A DNA stretch of 64,000 nt from Bradyrhizobium sp. Ce-3. Lineage in GTDB: Bacteria > Pseudomonadota > Alphaproteobacteria > Rhizobiales > Xanthobacteraceae. Every line of letters starts with the position of its first letter. Within the stretch, counting starts at the first letter, position 1. A program made the translations under genes and the position numbers. A model generated the notes under the pieces. The model made no database searches. It worked only from the letters and a program-made list of their open reading frames with translations, and was not told the origin of the DNA. The DNA lies in contig NZ_BQUV01000001.1 of NCBI RefSeq assembly GCF_022835695.1, positions 926,641 to 990,640 of the forward strand, read 5' to 3'. Below, piece by piece: positions 1-8,920 of this stretch.

Positions 1-276
1 CGGCAAGCCGTCGTCGAACAGGCCGCGCAGAAACACCGCCTCGATCAGGATCGAGAACGACCAGGCGACGCTGAAGCGGCCGAACGAACTGATATCGAGC
101 ACATTGGCGAGCACGATCGTCAGCACGAAGGCCGAGCCGCTGAGCAGCGCCTGATCGATCAGGCCGAGTGCGACATTGCCCCCGGCGCGGCGCAGCCGGC
201 GGAGCAAGCCGCTGACGGCACCGGCGAGCCCCGTTTGGGCCGCCACGCGGTCCAACCTGTCGGTCAACGCACTCAC
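1..276 (-). CDS. Polysaccharide flippase (Wzx-like), N-terminal part only
   Basis: The reverse strand reads open from a GTG at 276 to the window edge (92 codons). After a basic N-terminus of about 35 residues come two hydrophobic segments (including the stretch SAFVLTIVLANVLDISSFG), as at the start of Wzx/MATE-like oligosaccharide flippases, which move lipid-linked repeat units across the inner membrane. The GTG start shares bases with the TGA stop of the upstream gene (GTGA overlap at 273-276), which indicates translational coupling and makes this the last visible gene of the minus-strand exopolysaccharide operon. The family call rests on the hydrophobic pattern and the context, because most of the protein lies outside the window. 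Confidence 0.6.
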   Translation of the reverse strand, partial: MSALTDRLDRVAAQTGLAGAVSGLLRRLRRAGGNVALGLIDQALLSGSAFVLTIVLANVLDISSFGRFSVAWSFSILIEAVFLRGLFDDGLP

Positions 277-1565
277 GCCTCACTCACGCGCAGTCTGGTG
301 AACGCCCGCCGCGGCGCCATCTGCAGCCTGGCCTCCGGGCCGAAATAGCACCAGAACACCAAGACGCAGCCGAAATAATTGTGCAGCAGCTGGCTCGAAT
401 CGTTGGCCGACGCGATCAGAACGAACAGCAGCATCGCAAACGGCGCCAGCCAGTACAGCCCTCGCCGCTCGAACGTGAAGACGATGGTGTTCCACAACGC
501 GCGTGCCAGCAGCAGCAGATAGAGCACGCCGCCAAGCATGCCGAACTGGAGGAAGGCATCGAGATAGGAATTCTCGAACGAGCCGAACTCGGTGTTCCAC
601 GGCGCCATGCTGGTCAGCTCGTTGACGGGCGAGTTCGGCAGCTCGTTGAAGAACCCGGAGAAGCCGTAGCCGAGCCAGGGATGCTGCCAGAAGAAGTAGG
701 GCCAGACCGACCACAGGAAGGAGCGGCCGGTCAGGTTTCCGCTGCGGCCGACCAGCCCATACAGCTCGTCGCTCGGCAGGGCGAACACGACAAGCGCAAA
801 GAAAGCGAGGCAAAGCCAGTAGATCGCGGCGGCCCCCCTGTGCCCGAGCACCACCAGCAACAGCCCGAAGGTGACGGCCAGCGCGGTCAACATGCTGACC
901 AGCGGTCCTGCGGCGCCGGCCGCGGCGAGCGCGAACAGATGGCAGCCCATCAGCAACAGCGACCAGCCGAATTGCTTGCGCGGCCCCGCCAGCATCCGCA
1001 CGAAGCAGATCAGCACCATCAGGCCGAAGAAGGCGCCCGCGAGATTCTTGTGGCCGAACACGCCGGCATAGGCCTGGGTCCCGAGCACCGTCGGCCGGTG
1101 CAGCGGGTCGTAATCCCATTGCGAGCCGATCACCGGAAACAGCACGACGTGGACGATCAAGACCACGATTCCGATCCGGAACAAAGTGTCGACGAGACGA
1201 TCGACCGGGCAGCTGATCACCACCCACGCCGAGAACATCGTGGTCAACACATACATCGCGAACTTGACCGACGAGCCCGCCGGGTCGGCGCTCAGCGCCA
1301 GCGACACCAGCGCGAAGGCAATGAACGTCAGATAGAGATGCGATTGCAGCATCAAGAGGCCGAACCGTTTCCGATCGACCGCGATGTGCAGCATCAGCAG
1401 GATATACAGCAGCAACCACGCGCCGCGGAACAGGGTGGACTCCCCGGCCCGCTCTGCGAACGAGATGCCCTCGACGAAATTGAACAGGAAGTAGATGCAG
1501 CCGAGCACCATCACCAGATAGGCGTGCAGGAAGACGTCGGTTCGGAACCACCATCGGCCGATCAT
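273..1565 (-). CDS. O-antigen ligase/polymerase-like membrane protein (Wzy/ExoQ type)
   Basis: This is a 430-residue, strongly hydrophobic protein with about ten to twelve membrane segments. A large periplasmic loop contains LGYGFSGFF followed by ENSYLDAFLQFGMLG, the arrangement of the Wzy_C/O-antigen ligase family, which joins polysaccharide repeat units on undecaprenyl diphosphate. I chose the ATG at 1565 because it overlaps the TGA of the upstream glycosyltransferase as ATGA, a junction repeated along this operon. The frame stays open further upstream, but that extension is arginine-rich and lies inside the neighbouring gene. It is one of three Wzy-like proteins in the locus. Whether it polymerises or ligates cannot be told from sequence. 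Confidence 0.85.
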   Translation of the reverse strand: MIGRWWFRTDVFLHAYLVMVLGCIYFLFNFVEGISFAERAGESTLFRGAWLLLYILLMLHIAVDRKRFGLLMLQSHLYLTFIAFALVSLALSADPAGSSVKFAMYVLTTMFSAWVVISCPVDRLVDTLFRIGIVVLIVHVVLFPVIGSQWDYDPLHRPTVLGTQAYAGVFGHKNLAGAFFGLMVLICFVRMLAGPRKQFGWSLLLMGCHLFALAAAGAAGPLVSMLTALAVTFGLLLVVLGHRGAAAIYWLCLAFFALVVFALPSDELYGLVGRSGNLTGRSFLWSVWPYFFWQHPWLGYGFSGFFNELPNSPVNELTSMAPWNTEFGSFENSYLDAFLQFGMLGGVLYLLLLARALWNTIVFTFERRGLYWLAPFAMLLFVLIASANDSSQLLHNYFGCVLVFWCYFGPEARLQMAPRRAFTRLRVSEA

Positions 1566-2677
1566 GGCACGGCTTCCTGCCGGGCTGGTGCCCGCGCGAG
1601 ATGATCGACCGCGGTCGTGAAGCGGGCAGCGGCGTCCGCAAGCGCGTCGCTTGGCACGCTCTGCCGGGCACGCAGCGACATCGCCTCCCAGCGCGCGGGA
1701 TGTTCGAGCAGGCCGCGCGCTGCGTCGACCCAAGTTTGCTCATCGAGCGCGCAAACGTAGCCGTTATCTTGGTCGCGCACCAATTCGCCGCTCGCCCCGA
1801 CATGGGGCGAGACCAGGCAGGGAACTCCGCACTGCAAGGCCTCGTTGCAGACCAGTCCCCACGGCTCCAGCAACGAGGGCAGCAGCAGCAGCCGTGATTG
1901 CAGGTAGATCTCCGATATCGCCTGCCACGGCACATAGCTGTCGTGACGGACATCGATGCCGGCGCTGGCGAACCGCGCCAGCATGCGCGCTTCGGCGGCG
2001 CCGGACCCGACCACACGGACCTTCAGCCCGGGCAGGATCCGGCCGAGCGCAATCGCGACATTTTCGAAGAAGATCGCATTCTTGGCGTCGTCGTTGATGC
2101 GCGCGCACCAGAGCAGGTGAAACGGGCGGTCGTGAAAATCGGGCACGGTCGCCGGCGGATCCCATGCCGGCACCAGCGGCACCACGAACAGATCGGCGTC
2201 GCGAACCCCCTGATCGCGGAAATACGCCCTGCCCTTGTCGCTGCAGCACACCACCGCCTCGCACTGGCGCAACAGCCAGGGCCGTGCCAGACGGTGATAG
2301 GCGGTATCAGGCATCGTCTCGCGCCAGCCGTCGATGGTCAGCGCAAGCGCCTTGCCGTTGGCGCGGGCCCAGGCCGCACCCGCCAGCATCGACGGATAAA
2401 GACCGTTGACGAACAGTAAATCGGGCGCGAGCGCGTTCAGGGCGCGTCCGATCCCGATATTGAGATGGGTGTGACGCGAGCGCGACAGCGGGATCGATAA
2501 ACCCGGCACCGTGCGCGTGGTGTAGCGCGGCGTGAACGAACCGGCCCAGAACCGATCGGCCTCCTGCGCGATACAGGACAGCACGGCGAGATCCAGCCCA
2601 CGATCAACCAGCTCGTTGTAGAGCCGGTTGGTGTAGGGTGTGATCATGTTGTTGAAGACGACCACGCGCGGCGCCAT
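1562..2677 (-). CDS. Glycosyltransferase family 4
   Basis: This 371-residue protein has the GT-B fold pattern. An N-terminal donor-free domain begins VVVFNNMITPYTNRLY, and a C-terminal nucleotide-sugar domain carries the E-x7-E motif in LEPWGLVCNEAL near residue 280. GT4 enzymes transfer a sugar from an NDP-sugar with retention of configuration, here presumably onto the lipid-linked exopolysaccharide unit at the cytoplasmic face. The stop overlaps the next start by ATGA, and the methyltransferase stop lies 3 bases upstream of the start, so it sits mid-operon. Sugar specificity cannot be read from the sequence. Confidence 0.9.
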   Translation of the reverse strand: MAPRVVVFNNMITPYTNRLYNELVDRGLDLAVLSCIAQEADRFWAGSFTPRYTTRTVPGLSIPLSRSRHTHLNIGIGRALNALAPDLLFVNGLYPSMLAGAAWARANGKALALTIDGWRETMPDTAYHRLARPWLLRQCEAVVCCSDKGRAYFRDQGVRDADLFVVPLVPAWDPPATVPDFHDRPFHLLWCARINDDAKNAIFFENVAIALGRILPGLKVRVVGSGAAEARMLARFASAGIDVRHDSYVPWQAISEIYLQSRLLLLPSLLEPWGLVCNEALQCGVPCLVSPHVGASGELVRDQDNGYVCALDEQTWVDAARGLLEHPARWEAMSLRARQSVPSDALADAAARFTTAVDHLARAPARQEAVP

Positions 2678-2680
2678 GGC

Positions 2681-3433
2681 TCAGCGATCCCGTGGCGGCG
2701 CCGCGTCGTGCCGGCAGATCGCCCCGCAATGATACGTCGCAAGCCGGGTCGCGAACCCTGGGCCGACCGACAACAGCGACTTCCGCACGATGCTCTTCGC
2801 GAGTCCCTTCATCCGCGACGAATGAAAAGCATGCACCGGCAGGCTGTGGTCCCAGGTGCCGAAGTCCTTGACCTTGAGCCCCACGGTCTCCAGCAGCAGC
2901 CGAAACGTATCGGGCGTGTAGAAATTGATATGGCCGATGTCGAGCGTCGATTGCAGCGCCCCGCGACTGGTCCGCGCGTGCAATTCGCAGGGCACCTCGA
3001 CATAGATGAAGTCTCGCGAGACGCGGGCGAGCTCGTGAAGCAATGCACGCGGTTCGGGCACGTGTTCCAGCACGTGGCTGGCATAGACGAGATCGAACGC
3101 TCCATCGGCGAACGGGATCGTCGCACCATCATAACTCGACCAGCGGAACGGTGCCTGGGCGGCGCCGTCGATCTCCAGATTGGTCGCAGGATCGATGACG
3201 TCGATGCCGGTGAAATCGCGGCCGACACCGATCGCCGACAGCCGCGCCAGCACCGCGCCGGTGCCGCAACCGACCTCGAGCACGCTGCCGATTTTGGCGG
3301 CGCAGGCGCCGAGCAGGCCCGCGATATGATTCGCCTTGTCGACCGCACAGACCCGACGCCAGTCGCGCTCCTGCGCTGAATAGACGCCCTCATAATGCGC
3401 GTTGTGTCGTCCGACGCTAAATTCCATCGTCAT
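2681..3433 (-). CDS. Class I SAM-dependent methyltransferase
   Basis: The 250-residue protein has motif I VLEVGCGTG at residues 51-59, an acidic residue after the second strand (GIDVID), and a Methyltransf_11-type post-motif FDLVYASHVLEHV. It should use S-adenosylmethionine to methylate a small molecule, a sugar or a lipid-linked glycan. Its place between an exopolysaccharide helical protein and a GT4 suggests a glycan or nucleotide-sugar acceptor, which is inference. The ATG at 3433 overlaps the upstream stop as ATGA. An alternative ATG lies two codons in. No membrane segment or signal peptide is visible, so it is cytoplasmic. Confidence 0.85.
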   Translation of the reverse strand: MTMEFSVGRHNAHYEGVYSAQERDWRRVCAVDKANHIAGLLGACAAKIGSVLEVGCGTGAVLARLSAIGVGRDFTGIDVIDPATNLEIDGAAQAPFRWSSYDGATIPFADGAFDLVYASHVLEHVPEPRALLHELARVSRDFIYVEVPCELHARTSRGALQSTLDIGHINFYTPDTFRLLLETVGLKVKDFGTWDHSLPVHAFHSSRMKGLAKSIVRKSLLSVGPGFATRLATYHCGAICRHDAAPPRDR

Positions 3434-4236
3434 GGCCTAGCCCTCGCCTCCGGCAGCATTGGGGCAACAAGGCGGTCGTCCGATTTGAGCTGCAAATTGC
3501 GCCGTTCCGCCGGCGAGCGGCGATCGAGATCGTATCCGATGTCGGCCATCGTGCGGGTCAGGATATCGACGTTCCGTTGCGGGACGGAAGCAAGGCCCGC
3601 CAGCAACCGGTCCCGGTGCGCCCAGCCCGGTCCCTTCAGGAGATCGATCGCCTCGGTATAGAGCTCGGTCTTCACGAGACGCCCGAACTCGGCAACGACG
3701 GCGTCCGACAAATCGGGCGGCAGGGCGTCGAGCATCGCGAGCGCCATCGCGCTGCGCTTGACGACGATCCAGCCCTCGTTGGGTCCGAGCCGGTACGACA
3801 TCCGCAGCAGGTCGAAATTGGCGTCGCTCAAGCCCTGCCTTGTGTTGCGCAGCCAGAACAGCACCAGCCAGAGATAAGGATCTGCCGGCGCGCAGCCGAG
3901 CGATTTGCGGACGGCCGTGTCGAGCTCGCCCATCCGGTCGTCCACCCGATCGCCGGACGCGAGCGCGTTCTCGGCGAGCCGCAGCCGGATCACCGCCACG
4001 CTGCGATCGATGGCCGGCATGCAGTCCGTTTCCGCCGCGGTGCGCGACAATAGCGGACCGAGGTCATCGAGCTCGGCATCGCTGACCGGTACGTTGCGGA
4101 GGATCAGGTCCCTCGCGCCATCGAGTCGCGTCTCGGCGACGAAGACCGGCAAGCTGGTCGCGCCCCAGGCGACCGACGAGCACGCGAGCGCGGCCAGGAA
4201 GCCGCGCGCAAGCCATGCGGCCGCGCGCCGGGGCAT
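3430..4236 (-). CDS. Secreted helical (TPR-like) protein of the exopolysaccharide operon, unknown function
   Basis: I do not recognise a named family. With the start at 4236 the protein has 268 residues and a clear signal peptide (RRAAAWLAR, then a hydrophobic run ending SSVAWGA). ATGs at 4266 and 4275 inside the kinase gene are alternatives giving 278 and 281 residues. The mature part is all-helical with TPR-like spacing and includes LLRMSYRLGPNEGW. That segment resembles ALKMSYYTGFNRSD in the protein at 13332-13928, so the two are probably distant paralogues. It lies between the tyrosine autokinase and a methyltransferase and overlaps the latter by ATGA. A periplasmic scaffold or assembly factor is possible but unproven. 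Confidence 0.65.
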   Translation of the reverse strand: MPRRAAAWLARGFLAALACSSVAWGATSLPVFVAETRLDGARDLILRNVPVSDAELDDLGPLLSRTAAETDCMPAIDRSVAVIRLRLAENALASGDRVDDRMGELDTAVRKSLGCAPADPYLWLVLFWLRNTRQGLSDANFDLLRMSYRLGPNEGWIVVKRSAMALAMLDALPPDLSDAVVAEFGRLVKTELYTEAIDLLKGPGWAHRDRLLAGLASVPQRNVDILTRTMADIGYDLDRRSPAERRNLQLKSDDRLVAPMLPEARARP

Positions 4237-4249
4237 CTCACCGCGCGTT

Positions 4250-6523
4250 TCACTCGGTGTAGCCATATCGCCCATAATGCGAGTTGTAATAGTAGTTCTT
4301 GCCGCCGTAGCCGCTATAGCGGCTCATCGCGGCGATATCGGCCTTGTTGAGCACGACGCCGAGCAGGTTCTCGTTGACCGCCCGCGCGCTGCGCAGCGCA
4401 CGCTCGACCACCTGCACCTGGGTCTTGCCCCATTCCACGATGAAGACGAACGAATCGACGAAATGCGCGGTGATGCGGACATCGACCACCGGCGTGAGCG
4501 GCGGGAAATCGACGATCACGTAGTCATACTGGCTGCGCGCTCCGTCGATGAAATCCTTCATCTGGTCAGACGCCAGCACCTCGTGCGAATGCGCGATGCG
4601 CGACCGCGTGGCGCCCGGCAGGAAGGCAAGGCCGGTCTCGGGATCGCGCCACAGCGTCTCCTGCAATGTCGCGTTGTTCGACAGCACGTCGAGAATGCCG
4701 CGCTCGGCATTCGCCGCGACCTTGCGGCTAAGCGACGGATTGCGCAGGTCGCAGTCGACCAGCAGCACGCGCGCCCCGCTCTGGGCGACCAGCTGCGCGA
4801 ACACGAAGGCCAGCGTCGACTTGCCTTCGTTGGGCAGCGCCGAGGTCAGGCCAAGGATCTTCGACGGCTTGGTGACATTGAGGTCCGCATTGACCTTGAT
4901 CGAGCGGATCGCTTCCGAGAACCGCGAGAATGGCGCGTCGATCGCCGCCCACAGCACCGGCTCGTCGCCGCGCTGGATCGTGCGCGGACCGACCGGCAGA
5001 GGGGGGCGGCCGACCGCCGGCGCCTTGAGCTGGCCCGGCGAGACCCGGGGCACAATGGCGACGCAGTCGGCGTCGAGGATGGTCTCGACCATTTCAGCGG
5101 TGCGGAACACCCGGTCGTAGAGGTCGCGCAGCACACCGAGCCCGAGCCCGGCAATCAGGCCGCCGAGTGCCGAGAGCGCCAGCACGACCAGGGTCTGCGG
5201 GTGGCTCTTGCTGAGCGGACGCGAGGCACGGGTGATCACCCGCGCCTCGCTGACCGGGAACGACTGCTGCTGCACATTCTCCATGTAGCGCTGCAGGAAA
5301 TTGTCGTAGAGCGAGCGATAGGTCTGGGCCGAGCTCTCGAGCTCGCGCAGCGTGACCTGCGCCTGGTTGGTGGACTGCGACTGCGACACCGAGTCGTTCA
5401 CCGCGCGCTCGATCTCGTTCTGGCGCTGCTGGGCGATCGCGTAGTCGCTCTTGTAGCTTTCGGCCAGCCGCTTCAGCTCGTCGATGATCGACGACTGGAT
5501 CTCGCGCATCTGGTTGCGCAGATTGACCGCGGCCAGATGATTGTAGCCATAGCGGGACGACCAGTCGGCTTCGCGGTTGGCAAGCTCGAGATATTGCGAG
5601 CGCAGCTTGGTGATGACCTGGTTGTTCAGGGTATCGGCAACCGTCGCATCCGGGACACCGCTCTTCACCACCGCCTCGATGCGGTCGAGCTTGGCCTTGG
5701 CGTCGGTGACCTGCGACTTGACATGGACCAGCTGGGTGTTGAGCTCGCCGAGCTGCTGCTCGTTGAGCAACTTGCCGCTCGAGGTGACGATATTGTTGGT
5801 CTTCTTGTAGTCGAGCACCGCGCGCTCGGCATTGGAGGCCTGGGTGCGCAGCTCCTGGATGCGGTCCTGCAGCCAGACGCTGGCGCGGCGCGTCGCCTGA
5901 TATTTGGAATCGAGCTGGTCGACGATATAGGCGTCGGCGACGGCGTTGGCGATCCGCGCCGCGCGCTCCGGATCGAGCGAGCGGAAGCTGACCTCGATCA
6001 CATAGGTCATGCCGCGGCGGCGGACGTCGAGCTGTTTCTGGAAAACGCGGACCGCGCGCCGGGTTCGGTCGAACTCGGTGGGCGGCGCGCTGCCGGTGAG
6101 CAGGCCGGACACGAAATCGAGCACGGCTCCTGCCGCACCGGCCCTGGAGCCGATGAACTCCGGATCCTCGTTGAGCTTGAGGTCGCGGATCACCGCGAGC
6201 GCCACGTTCTCCGATTTCAGGATCTCGACCTGGCTCTCGACCGCAGAGGAATCGACCGGAAGCTCGTTCGCCGACGATTGCTGCTGGAAGGCCTGGAATT
6301 TGCGCGTGTCGATGATCATCGTGGCGAGCGCGGTATAGCTCGGCGCCGCCGTCATCAGGTAGCAGATGCCGCCGAACAGGCAGAGCCCGGCGGTCCCGAG
6401 GATGACCCAGTACTGCCGGAGCAGATAGGTGACGAAGGCGTCGAAGGTTTCCGCCAGCGACGGCAGTTCAGCCGGACGATTTCTTAGGTCGACAGGCGGC
6501 GAAATCTGGTTGCGCTGAAGCAT
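4250..6523 (-). CDS. Polysaccharide co-polymerase / tyrosine autokinase (Wzc/ExoP type)
   Basis: The 757-residue protein combines an N-terminal Wzz domain (membrane segment near residues 35-60), a long periplasmic coiled-coil region up to a second membrane segment near residue 440, and a cytoplasmic BY-kinase domain. The Walker A motif LPNEGKST has its lysine at 568, Walker A' is VLLVDCD, and the tail is tyrosine-rich (eight or more Tyr within the last 25 residues). Such proteins set chain length and gate export with a Wza-type channel through cycles of tyrosine autophosphorylation. Kinase and Wzz domains are fused, as in proteobacterial Wzc. No low-molecular-weight tyrosine phosphatase is seen nearby. 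Confidence 0.93.
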   Translation of the reverse strand: MLQRNQISPPVDLRNRPAELPSLAETFDAFVTYLLRQYWVILGTAGLCLFGGICYLMTAAPSYTALATMIIDTRKFQAFQQQSSANELPVDSSAVESQVEILKSENVALAVIRDLKLNEDPEFIGSRAGAAGAVLDFVSGLLTGSAPPTEFDRTRRAVRVFQKQLDVRRRGMTYVIEVSFRSLDPERAARIANAVADAYIVDQLDSKYQATRRASVWLQDRIQELRTQASNAERAVLDYKKTNNIVTSSGKLLNEQQLGELNTQLVHVKSQVTDAKAKLDRIEAVVKSGVPDATVADTLNNQVITKLRSQYLELANREADWSSRYGYNHLAAVNLRNQMREIQSSIIDELKRLAESYKSDYAIAQQRQNEIERAVNDSVSQSQSTNQAQVTLRELESSAQTYRSLYDNFLQRYMENVQQQSFPVSEARVITRASRPLSKSHPQTLVVLALSALGGLIAGLGLGVLRDLYDRVFRTAEMVETILDADCVAIVPRVSPGQLKAPAVGRPPLPVGPRTIQRGDEPVLWAAIDAPFSRFSEAIRSIKVNADLNVTKPSKILGLTSALPNEGKSTLAFVFAQLVAQSGARVLLVDCDLRNPSLSRKVAANAERGILDVLSNNATLQETLWRDPETGLAFLPGATRSRIAHSHEVLASDQMKDFIDGARSQYDYVIVDFPPLTPVVDVRITAHFVDSFVFIVEWGKTQVQVVERALRSARAVNENLLGVVLNKADIAAMSRYSGYGGKNYYYNSHYGRYGYTE

Positions 6524-6652
6524 CTCGTCCTATCGCCGCGCCGGCAGGATGCATCCTGCCCTTGCGCCCTCCAATGATCCCGGGAAGCGTCCCGCCGCCG
6601 ACACCAAAGCGCGTTGCTGCAGAGAGTTCTCCATTCGCGATCGGACGCCAGC

Positions 6653-7315
6653 TCAGGGAGTAACTGTTGAAATCAGCGTGGTGGTGGCGCCGGTCGTCGT
6701 GCCGGTCGTGTTGTTGCCTGAGCTCGACACCGACGAGGTGAAGCTGAAGATCCCGGTGTTCACGCTGTTGCCGTTAATGGCCTCGAGCGTGCCGCCCCCC
6801 GCGCCGTTGGCGCCGAGCGCACCGGTCTGGCCACCGGATGCACCGGCGCTGCCCGCGCCGCCGGCACCGGTCGCAGCCGTGCCGCTGTCGCCGGACGCCG
6901 CGGCAAACGCCATCACGGTGTCGAGGTCCTTGGTGTCGGCGATCGCCTGCTGGATCCGCGTCGCATAGGGCTGGTTGCTGCGCACCACGATGCGCGCGGC
7001 CTGGGCGAGACCGGCGGCGATCGCAGTCTTCTGGTCCTTGCTTGCCTTGGCAAGCAGCGCAATCAAGGGATCGAGCGAGGTCGGATCGTTGAGGGCGAAG
7101 TCGCGTGCCCGCGAGGTCAACTCCACGCCGGCGTTCGGAAACTGGGTCAGCAACTGCTCCGGATTGGCCTTGAAACTGGCGACCGCCTGCGGGAGCTGGA
7201 TCAGCCCGCCGGGGGTCTGGGCGAATGCAGCACCGCCGGGCGCCACGACCGCCAGGATCGCCAATACCGCGAGGCGCGGAGCGGAAAAACCGCCGGATCG
7301 CTCAAATGTGAACAC
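6653..7315 (-). CDS. Secreted protein with Gly/Ser/Thr-rich tail, unknown function
   Basis: A GTG at 7315 with a GGGAG box 6 bases upstream gives 220 residues. The frame stays open further upstream but lacks a comparable ribosome site. The protein begins with a signal peptide (LAVLAILAVVAPGG, then AAFAQ) and has a helical domain of about 100 residues (SFKANPEQLLTQFPNAG onward). The C-terminal 90 residues are a low-complexity Gly/Ala/Ser/Thr tail. I do not recognise a family. It sits between the Wzy-type and Wzc-type genes, reads in the same direction, and is exported, so a surface or periplasmic role in polysaccharide assembly is plausible inference. Short CTAAC/GTTAG repeats lie just upstream at 7326-7350. 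Confidence 0.6.
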   Translation of the reverse strand: MFTFERSGGFSAPRLAVLAILAVVAPGGAAFAQTPGGLIQLPQAVASFKANPEQLLTQFPNAGVELTSRARDFALNDPTSLDPLIALLAKASKDQKTAIAAGLAQAARIVVRSNQPYATRIQQAIADTKDLDTVMAFAAASGDSGTAATGAGGAGSAGASGGQTGALGANGAGGGTLEAINGNSVNTGIFSFTSSVSSSGNNTTGTTTGATTTLISTVTP

Positions 7316-7422
7316 AGCTATCTCCCTAACGAATACTAACAGTTGGTTAGCATAGTCAGAGTTATCGCGCCAATTAAATACCCTCGACCGGGCATGGCCC
7401 CGCCCGACGCGCGAAATCAACG

Positions 7423-8889
7423 TTAATCGGCCGCCCCGATCGTAACACCGGTGTCACTGTCGCCGGGCGCGCCGCCGCGGCCCCGGGCTGAACGGAAGGA
7501 TTGTGACAGGCCCGCCCCGAGCAGGGCCGCGATAACAACGGCATAGCCGGTGATCTGGAGCGAGAAATCGATCATCGAATGGAGTGCGCCGGCGGCCGAC
7601 GCGCAGAGCGCCGCGAGCGGCACGATCACGTCGCGGCGGCGGGTCCGCACGCCATGCGCGAGCACGCCGAATGCTGCGAGCAGCGCGATCATGACGGCGC
7701 CGGCCATTAACATTCCACCGTCGGACGCCAGTTCGAGCCAGCTGTTGTGGGCCCGGTTCCAGGTCCCGCGTAGCGAGATGTCGTCGGTACGATACGCCGG
7801 ATAGACCCATTCGAAGCTGCCGAAGCCATCGCCGAGCCAGGGGTGGTCCCAGATCATCCGCAACGTCGCGCGAAAGGTCGAGAACCGTCCCTCATCCGAC
7901 AGGCCCATCATGCTGAAGCGCGCGCCGACGCCACCGCCGAGAAGTTGCAGCAACGCCAGCGCGACCAGGCTGCCGACGCCGAGCGCGACGATCAGGCCGT
8001 AGCGGCGCGGCATCCGCTTGCGAAAGAAGACCGCGGCCGCGACGACCGCAGCCAGCAGCGAGATCGCGACCCCGCCGCGCGACCCGGTCAGAAACATCGC
8101 CAGCAGGCAGGTGAGCCAGCCGAACGCGTACCCGGCGAGCCGGCGCCGCGCCGGCCTATCGAGCCGCGCCAGCAGGCGCAGCAGGCTGGGACGCCGCGAC
8201 GGCCAACGCCGCTCGACCAATTCGCAGCCGAACAACAGCCAGATCAGCGCACAGCAGCCATAATAGATGCCCGCCGTGTTGCGATTGACGAAGGGTGAGG
8301 TCAACCACTCCAGATGCGCCTGCTTCTCGTGCAGCAGATAGATCCGGGCGGGATCGATCGCGAAGGTGACGATGCCGGTGATCGCATAGACGAGACCGGC
8401 CGCGGCGACGGCCCGCAACAAGCCGCGCGCCAACATGCGGTTGGCGCCGAGCACGACGCCGATCGCAAAGCTGAGCAGGCAGACGATCCCGACGCCTGCG
8501 GAATAGAACGGCTGGTTGGCTGCGATCGTCACCACCGGCGGAAGCTCGGCGCGCAGCAATTTTCCGGCCTCCGCCCACAGCCCATTCGGCGCCACGCCGA
8601 GCCAGGGCCGCACCGCCGATTGCTCGTGCAGCACCAGCATGGCAAGCGCCGTCAACAGCGCGGTCACCGCGAGGATCGCAAGCTGGTTGCCGCGCAACGG
8701 CATCGGCAGCACACCGAGCAGCGCGACGCCGAGCAGGATCGACCAGATCGCCGGCGCGACGACGCCGACCGAGCCGAGCGGCAGCGGCGCCAGCGCGACG
8801 ACGGCGCAGAACAGCCACGACGACCAGCGCACGGGCAACGGCAAAGCCGTCGCCTCGGTCGAGCCGGAAGCTGATCGCAAACGTGTCAT
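7423..8889 (-). CDS. O-antigen ligase family polymerase (Wzy type)
   Basis: A 488-residue membrane protein with about twelve hydrophobic segments. The large periplasmic loop carries LGDGFGSFEWVYPAYR and NRAHNSWLELASDGG, the conserved Wzy_C/O-antigen ligase signatures including the His-Asn pair. It probably polymerises the exopolysaccharide repeat unit at the periplasmic face. It follows the export lipoprotein gene by 31 bases in the same operon. Among the three Wzy-like proteins of the locus it has the most complete motif set, which makes it the best candidate for the main polymerase. Confidence 0.87.
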   Translation of the reverse strand: MTRLRSASGSTEATALPLPVRWSSWLFCAVVALAPLPLGSVGVVAPAIWSILLGVALLGVLPMPLRGNQLAILAVTALLTALAMLVLHEQSAVRPWLGVAPNGLWAEAGKLLRAELPPVVTIAANQPFYSAGVGIVCLLSFAIGVVLGANRMLARGLLRAVAAAGLVYAITGIVTFAIDPARIYLLHEKQAHLEWLTSPFVNRNTAGIYYGCCALIWLLFGCELVERRWPSRRPSLLRLLARLDRPARRRLAGYAFGWLTCLLAMFLTGSRGGVAISLLAAVVAAAVFFRKRMPRRYGLIVALGVGSLVALALLQLLGGGVGARFSMMGLSDEGRFSTFRATLRMIWDHPWLGDGFGSFEWVYPAYRTDDISLRGTWNRAHNSWLELASDGGMLMAGAVMIALLAAFGVLAHGVRTRRRDVIVPLAALCASAAGALHSMIDFSLQITGYAVVIAALLGAGLSQSFRSARGRGGAPGDSDTGVTIGAAD

Positions 8890-8920
8890 GAAGCCGGCCG
8901 TGCCGGCTCACGCCCGAGTA

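Noticed and set aside
1652-1667. TGGCAC followed by TGC, like a sigma-54 promoter
   Set aside because: The spacing is off, and it lies inside the glycosyltransferase gene.
3905-6487. Very long open frame on the plus strand opposite the tyrosine autokinase gene
   Set aside because: It is a high-GC shadow of the minus-strand gene, rich in Arg, His and Ala with no recognisable fold, and the kinase on the other strand has complete domains.
7326-7350. CTAAC-N7-TTAG type sequence before the secreted protein gene as a CtrA site
   Set aside because: Only 6 of 8 consensus positions match.
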